A stretch of 64,000 nucleotides of DNA from JAFKFH01 sp017307375 (GTDB taxonomy: Bacteria > Pseudomonadota > Alphaproteobacteria > Ferrovibrionales > Ferrovibrionaceae), in NCBI GenBank assembly GCA_965229335.1, contig OZ245874.1, positions 2,790,001-2,854,000 of the forward strand, in the 5' to 3' direction. Position numbers and translations under genes: made by a program. The notes under the pieces were generated by a model. That model was not told the DNA's origin. It made no database searches and saw nothing but the letters and a program-made list of their open reading frames with translations. Each line of letters starts with the position of its first letter. The first letter of the stretch is position 1. This document shows positions 60,370 to 64,000 of this stretch, piece after piece.

Positions 60370-61562
60370 GCGGTGCGCCCCCTGGTGAGGTCGATCGCGG
60401 CATCGAGCAGGATTGCCGCGGCGAAGGCCAGCGCGATGGTCGGCACGGCCCCGAGCAGCACGAGGTCGGTCGCCGATTGCCCCAGCCCCTGGAAGACGAA
60501 GGTGCCGAAGCCGCCGCCGCCGATCAGGGCGGCGATCGTCACCAGGCCGATATTCTGCACCAGCACGATGCGGATGCCGGTGAGGATCAGCGGCAGGGCC
60601 AGCGGCAGTTCGGCCAGGAACAGGCGCTGCCGGGCGGTCATGCCCATGCCGCGCGCCGCCTCGATCACCGTTGCCGGCACCTGGGCCAGGCCGACCACGA
60701 CATTGGCGACCACGGGCAGCAGCGAATAGAGGAACAGGGCGATCAGCGCCGGTGCGGCGCCGATGCCGCGAATGCCCAGGCTCGCGGCCAGCGGCACCTT
60801 GGCCGCGAGCAGGCCGAGCGGGACCATCATCAGCCCGTACATCGCAATGCTCGGAATGGTCTGGACGATGTTGAGGACCGGGAGCGTGATCTGGCGCAGC
60901 GCCGCCGACCGATGGCAGAGAATGCCGAGCGGCAGGCCCACCGCAACGGCACCGGCGAGCGAGCCGAGGGCAAGTGCGACATGCCGGCCGGCCTCGCGCC
61001 AGAAGCCGTCGGCGTTGTTGGCGAATTCGCGCATGATCGACAGGCCGCCCCAGGCGCCGGAGGCGAGCAGGGCGAGGGCTGCCGCGGCCCCGAGCCCGAG
61101 GATGGCGACACGCGCCACCGGCCCCAGGGCAAGCCTGGCGATGGCATCGGCCATCAGGATCGCGAAGGCGAAGAACAGGGTCCAGAAGCCGGCCGCCGGG
61201 GCAATGCGCGCCAGTGTGTTTCCCGTCGGCACGACATGGGCCGGCACGAGGCCGACGAGGAAACAGAGAACCGCGAGGCCGATCGCAGCCGCAGCCAGTC
61301 GCCAGGCCGGCGCGGTGCGGGGCACGGCCAGCAGCGCAATGCCGGTGAACACGGCCAGGCCGGCGGCTGCGGCCGCCGGCTCCAGCGCCTGGGCAAGGCC
61401 CAGCCCCTTGCCCGAAACGATGCGATTGGCCTTGAAGGTGGCAAACGGCATCAGCCACAGCGTCACGGCGATCAGGCCGGCGATCGCGATGCCGAGCTTG
61501 TCGAGGCGCCGGGCGGCCGGCAAGGCCGCGAGGCCCCGGGCCGCCCCGGCGCCTTCAGTCAC
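60366..61562 (-). CDS. yehY: ABC transporter permease with extra N-terminal membrane domain, YehY type
   Basis: 398 residues from a GTG at 61562 that overlaps the binding-protein stop (GTGA); the upstream frame inside the binding-protein gene is spurious. The first ~170 residues form four to five additional helices (IAIAGLIAVTLWLMPFATFK...GLAVLCFLVGLVPAHVV). They precede the usual permease domain with QVPATVIEAARGMGMTARQRLFLAELPLALPLILTGIRIVLVQNIGLVTIAALIG. The long form is characteristic of YehY (385 residues in E. coli), unlike the shorter OpuCB/OpuCD. Confidence 0.9.
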   Translation of the reverse strand: MTEGAGAARGLAALPAARRLDKLGIAIAGLIAVTLWLMPFATFKANRIVSGKGLGLAQALEPAAAAAGLAVFTGIALLAVPRTAPAWRLAAAAIGLAVLCFLVGLVPAHVVPTGNTLARIAPAAGFWTLFFAFAILMADAIARLALGPVARVAILGLGAAAALALLASGAWGGLSIMREFANNADGFWREAGRHVALALGSLAGAVAVGLPLGILCHRSAALRQITLPVLNIVQTIPSIAMYGLMMVPLGLLAAKVPLAASLGIRGIGAAPALIALFLYSLLPVVANVVVGLAQVPATVIEAARGMGMTARQRLFLAELPLALPLILTGIRIVLVQNIGLVTIAALIGGGGFGTFVFQGLGQSATDLVLLGAVPTIALAFAAAILLDAAIDLTRGRTA

Positions 61563-62482
61563 TTCACGAAGCCCTTCTGCTTCAGGTAGCTGGCCGCCAC
61601 ATCCTTGGCCGCTTCGCCGTTGACCTGGATGCGGCCGTTGAGCGTCTGCAGGGTTTTCAGGTCGAACGAGGCAAAGACCGGCTTCAGCGCGCCCTCGATA
61701 CCCGGATTGGCCTTCAGCACCGCCTCGCGGATGATCGGGGCGGGTTCGTAGACCGGCTGCACCCCCTTGTCGTCGTCGAGCACGACGAGGCCCGCGGCGC
61801 CGATCGCGCCATCGGTGCCGTAGACCATCGCTGCGTTGACGCCGTCGGTCTGGTCGGCGGCGGCCTTGATCGTCGCCGAGGTGTCGCCGCCCGAGAGGAC
61901 GAGGAGCTGGTCGGGCTTCAGTGCGAAGCCGTAGGCAGTCTGGAAGGCGGGCAGGGCCGCCGCCGAATTGACGAATTCGGCCGAGCCGGCCAGCTTGACC
62001 TTGCCGCCGCCCGAGACCCATTTGCCGAAATCGGACAGGGTCTTGAGCTTGTTGGCGTCCGTCACGGTCTGCAGCAGCGCGATGGCCCAGGTGTTGTTGG
62101 CGGGGGCGGGGCTGAGCCAGACGATCTTGTTGGCATCGTAATCGAGCTTCCGGGCTTCCTCATAGGCCTTCGCCGCGCTCTTCCACAGCGGGTCGTCGGC
62201 CTTGTTGAAGAAGAAGGCCGCATTGCCGGTGTATTCGGGATAGATGTCGATCTCGCCCGAGGTGATGGCCTTGCGCACGATCGGCGTCGCCCCCAGCGCG
62301 ACCTTGTTGGTGACGGCGATGCCGTTGGCGGTCAGGACCTGGGCGATCACGTTGCCGAGCAGGTTGCCTTCGGTATCGATCTTCGACGAGACGACGACGG
62401 GGTCGGCGGCAAGCGCCGGACCGGCGACGAGCGCCAGCACGAGGCCGAGGCCGAGCAGGCGATGCGGGCGGAACTGGGTCAT
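61559..62482 (-). CDS. osmF: Osmoprotectant ABC substrate-binding protein, OsmF/YehZ type
   Basis: 307 residues with a signal peptide (MTQFRPHRLLGLGLVLALVAGPALA) and GGAGAGGAAGACC before the ATG. Family features: VVVSSKIDTEGNLLGNVIAQVL, ALGATPIVRKAITSGEIDIYPEYTGN and DTSATIKAAADQTDGVNAAMVYGTDG. It binds a betaine-like ligand in the periplasm and heads the yehZYXW-type operon. The partial gene at the left window edge is a paralogue. Confidence 0.9.
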   Translation of the reverse strand: MTQFRPHRLLGLGLVLALVAGPALAADPVVVSSKIDTEGNLLGNVIAQVLTANGIAVTNKVALGATPIVRKAITSGEIDIYPEYTGNAAFFFNKADDPLWKSAAKAYEEARKLDYDANKIVWLSPAPANNTWAIALLQTVTDANKLKTLSDFGKWVSGGGKVKLAGSAEFVNSAAALPAFQTAYGFALKPDQLLVLSGGDTSATIKAAADQTDGVNAAMVYGTDGAIGAAGLVVLDDDKGVQPVYEPAPIIREAVLKANPGIEGALKPVFASFDLKTLQTLNGRIQVNGEAAKDVAASYLKQKGFVK

Positions 62483-62671
62483 GGTCTTCCTCTCCTGACA
62501 GGATGATTTTCCGGTGCAGTCGGCCGCCTCTTACCTGTCGTGCAAGCGCGGGGGCGCCAACGATAGGCATGAACCAAGCGGCATATCCATAGCCAAGGTG
62601 ACGTCGCCGGGTCGGGTGCGCGGGCATTGCCCAGTGACGATTTGTAGTCTGGCGTGTTGCATTAATATATC

Positions 62672-62684
62672 AATCTACTAGATT
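62672..62684. promoter_or_regulatory. Short palindrome in the osmF / SsuA-like divergent gap
   Basis: AATCTA-C-TAGATT is a perfect 13-base palindrome in an AT-rich stretch (about 62660-62700), 38 bases before the ATG of the plus-strand binding protein. It may be an operator for one or both divergent units. No cognate regulator gene is in the window. Confidence 0.4.
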
Positions 62685-62721
62685 TTAGAAATCGATTTGA
62701 CCAAAGGTGGGGATCCCTAAG

Positions 62722-63723
62722 ATGAATCGCATCGTCACGCCGTCCCGGCGGGCCCTGATCCGCGGTGCCGCGGCGGCCGCGGCCCTTGCCCCGGCCGGCA
62801 TCGTTGCCGGCAGGGTGCTGGCCCAGGGCCAGCCCAAGAAAATCAAGCTGTCCTGGAACGCCAATGCGGTCTGCCTTGCCCCCGTCGTGGTCGGCGTGCA
62901 CCAGGGCATCTTCAAGCGCCACGGCATCGACGTCGAGCTGATCAACTATTCGGGCTCGACCGACCAGTTGCTCGAGGCGATCGCCACGGGCAAGGCGGAT
63001 GCCGGGGTCGGCATGGCGCTGCGCTGGCTCAAGCCGCTCGAACAGGGGTTCGACGTCAAGCTGACCGCGGGCACCCATGGCGGCTGCATGCGGGTGCTGG
63101 CGCCCCCGGGCAAGGGCATCGCCCGGCTGGAAGATCTGCGCGGCAAGACCGTCGCGGTGTCGGACATGGCGAGCCCCTCGAAGAACTTCTTCTCGATCGT
63201 GCTGAAGAAGCGCGGCATAGACCCGGTAACCGAGGTCCAGTGGCGTCAGTTCCCGGCGGATCTGCTGGGGCTTGCCATCGAGAAGGGCGAGGCGCAGGCG
63301 CTGGCCGACGGCGATCCCGTCGCCTTCATCCAGGAACACAAGTTCGGCCTGACCGAAATCGCCTCGAATCTTTCGGACGAGTATCAGAACCGCGTCTGCT
63401 GCGTGCTCGGCGTGCGTGGCAGCCTGGTGCGCGACGACAAGCCGACGGCAGCCGCGCTGACCCGCGCGCTGCTCGAGGCCTCGCAGGTCACGGCCCACGA
63501 TCCCGACCTTGCGGCAGCGATCTTCTCGAAATACGCCGCCGCCTCGGCCGCCGACCTGTCGACGATGCTGAAGAGCCAGACGCATAATCACAACCCGGTC
63601 GGCGGTGACCTGAAGCGCGAGCTCGTCGCCTATACCGAGGAACTCAAGCTGGTCTCGGTGATCAAGCCGTCGACCGACCCGGCGAAGTTCGCCGACAAGA
63701 TCTACGCCGACGTGCTGGTCTGA
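62722..63723 (+). CDS. NMT1/SsuA-type ABC substrate-binding protein
   Basis: 333 residues from the ATG at 62722; an in-frame GTG five codons upstream overlaps the ribosome site and is unlikely. The N-terminus SRRALIRGAAAAAALAPAGIVAG is a twin-arginine signal. The mature protein has the NMT1/THI5-like binding fold (KLSWNANAVCLAPVVVGVHQGIFKRHGIDVELINYSGSTDQLLEAIATGKADAGVG), typical for aliphatic sulfonates, nitrate, taurine or thiamine precursors. The permease gene starts at its stop codon. Ligand unknown. Confidence 0.88.
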   Translation: MNRIVTPSRRALIRGAAAAAALAPAGIVAGRVLAQGQPKKIKLSWNANAVCLAPVVVGVHQGIFKRHGIDVELINYSGSTDQLLEAIATGKADAGVGMALRWLKPLEQGFDVKLTAGTHGGCMRVLAPPGKGIARLEDLRGKTVAVSDMASPSKNFFSIVLKKRGIDPVTEVQWRQFPADLLGLAIEKGEAQALADGDPVAFIQEHKFGLTEIASNLSDEYQNRVCCVLGVRGSLVRDDKPTAAALTRALLEASQVTAHDPDLAAAIFSKYAAASAADLSTMLKSQTHNHNPVGGDLKRELVAYTEELKLVSVIKPSTDPAKFADKIYADVLV

Positions 63724-64000
63724 TGACGACCCTGGATCTGACGATCCCGGCGGCGCCGCGCCACGCGGCGATCTGGCCGGCCGGGCTGGCGGGGGCGGTC
63801 TTCTGGGCCGCCGCCGCGGCGATCACCTGGGTCTGGCCGGCCCCTGACGACTGGCCCTACACCGTCGAGCTGGCGATCGTCATGGCGCTGCTGGCCGCGG
63901 CGCTCGGCGTTGCCGGGCTGGGCGGGCGGCTGGCCGGTCCGCGCCTGCGGCGCCTCGGGCCCTGGGCGATCGCCCTGGCCCTGATCTTCGGGTCGTGGGA
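63723..64000 (+). CDS. Probable ABC transporter permease, 5' part only
   Basis: The ATG shares one base with the preceding stop. The visible 92 residues contain hydrophobic segments (WPAGLAGAVFWAAAAAITWVW and VELAIVMALLAAALGVAGLGG) and run off the right edge, so the conserved permease loop is outside the window. Position directly after an SsuA-like binding protein supports the permease assignment. Confidence 0.65.
   Translation, partial: MTTLDLTIPAAPRHAAIWPAGLAGAVFWAAAAAITWVWPAPDDWPYTVELAIVMALLAAALGVAGLGGRLAGPRLRRLGPWAIALALIFGSW

Noticed and set aside
62661..62690. Similarity of the AT-rich stretch to the MarR sites (TATATCAAT)
   Set aside because: Only the left nine bases match and the TTGA arm is missing, so it was not counted with the MarR operators.
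1..64000. CRISPR arrays, tRNA/rRNA genes, transposases or phage genes
   Set aside because: None was recognised on reading both strands; no regularly spaced repeats or mobile-element proteins were found.

Overview
The window is a GC-rich (about two thirds G+C by eye), densely packed bacterial chromosome segment. The Liv-, TRAP-, Tat- and OsmF/Yeh-type systems, the single-chain acyl-CoA carboxylase and the codon use suggest an alphaproteobacterium, perhaps Rhodospirillales-like. No rRNA, tRNA, phage, IS element or CRISPR array was recognised, so the lineage is an inference.

Layout. (1) 1-4841: end of an osmoprotectant-type binding protein, a nitrilase-family hydrolase coupled to an MmgE/PrpD protein, an HD enzyme with a class I cyclic-nucleotide-phosphodiesterase-like metal site, and a CDF cation transporter. 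(2) 4874-28299: a large CoA-thioester catabolic island. It has two Liv-type binding proteins, one LivGFHM importer, three acyl-CoA ligases, a fused biotin carboxylase-BCCP-carboxyltransferase, five crotonases, two SDRs and a thiolase. Its regulators are two paralogous TetR proteins and one MarR. The TetR genes face their neighbours across a shared operator-like sequence. MarR-type palindromes lie at marR/carboxylase, before a ligase and before a Liv binding protein, so the parts look like connected regulons. (3) 28424-36437: first half of an exopolysaccharide (EPS) locus, with an FkbM methyltransferase, two glycosyltransferases, GDP-fucose synthesis (gmd, fcl), a flippase and an unknown protein. 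(4) 36484-40926: an IclR regulator divergent from a TRAP transporter operon that contains an extra small-barrel-like protein. (5) 40923-55479: the second EPS half, all on the minus strand, reading manC, galE, outer-membrane barrel, wza-like, tyrosine autokinase, two glycosyltransferases, priming phosphotransferase, glycosyltransferase, polymerase and a Tat-exported beta-helix protein. (6) 55558-58388: lipoprotein, response regulator and histidine kinase with long gene overlaps, upstream of and co-oriented with the EPS genes. (7) 58697-62482: a yehZYXW (osmF)-type ABC importer. (8) 62722-64000: the start of an NMT1/SsuA-type ABC importer.

How it works together (inference): the island imports an unidentified carboxylic acid, loads it onto CoA and degrades it by beta-oxidation with a carboxylation step. 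The EPS locus makes a Wzx/Wzy-type polymer likely to contain fucose and galactose or glucose, exported through Wza/Wzc-like proteins. The substrates of the transporters and ligases cannot be read from sequence alone.
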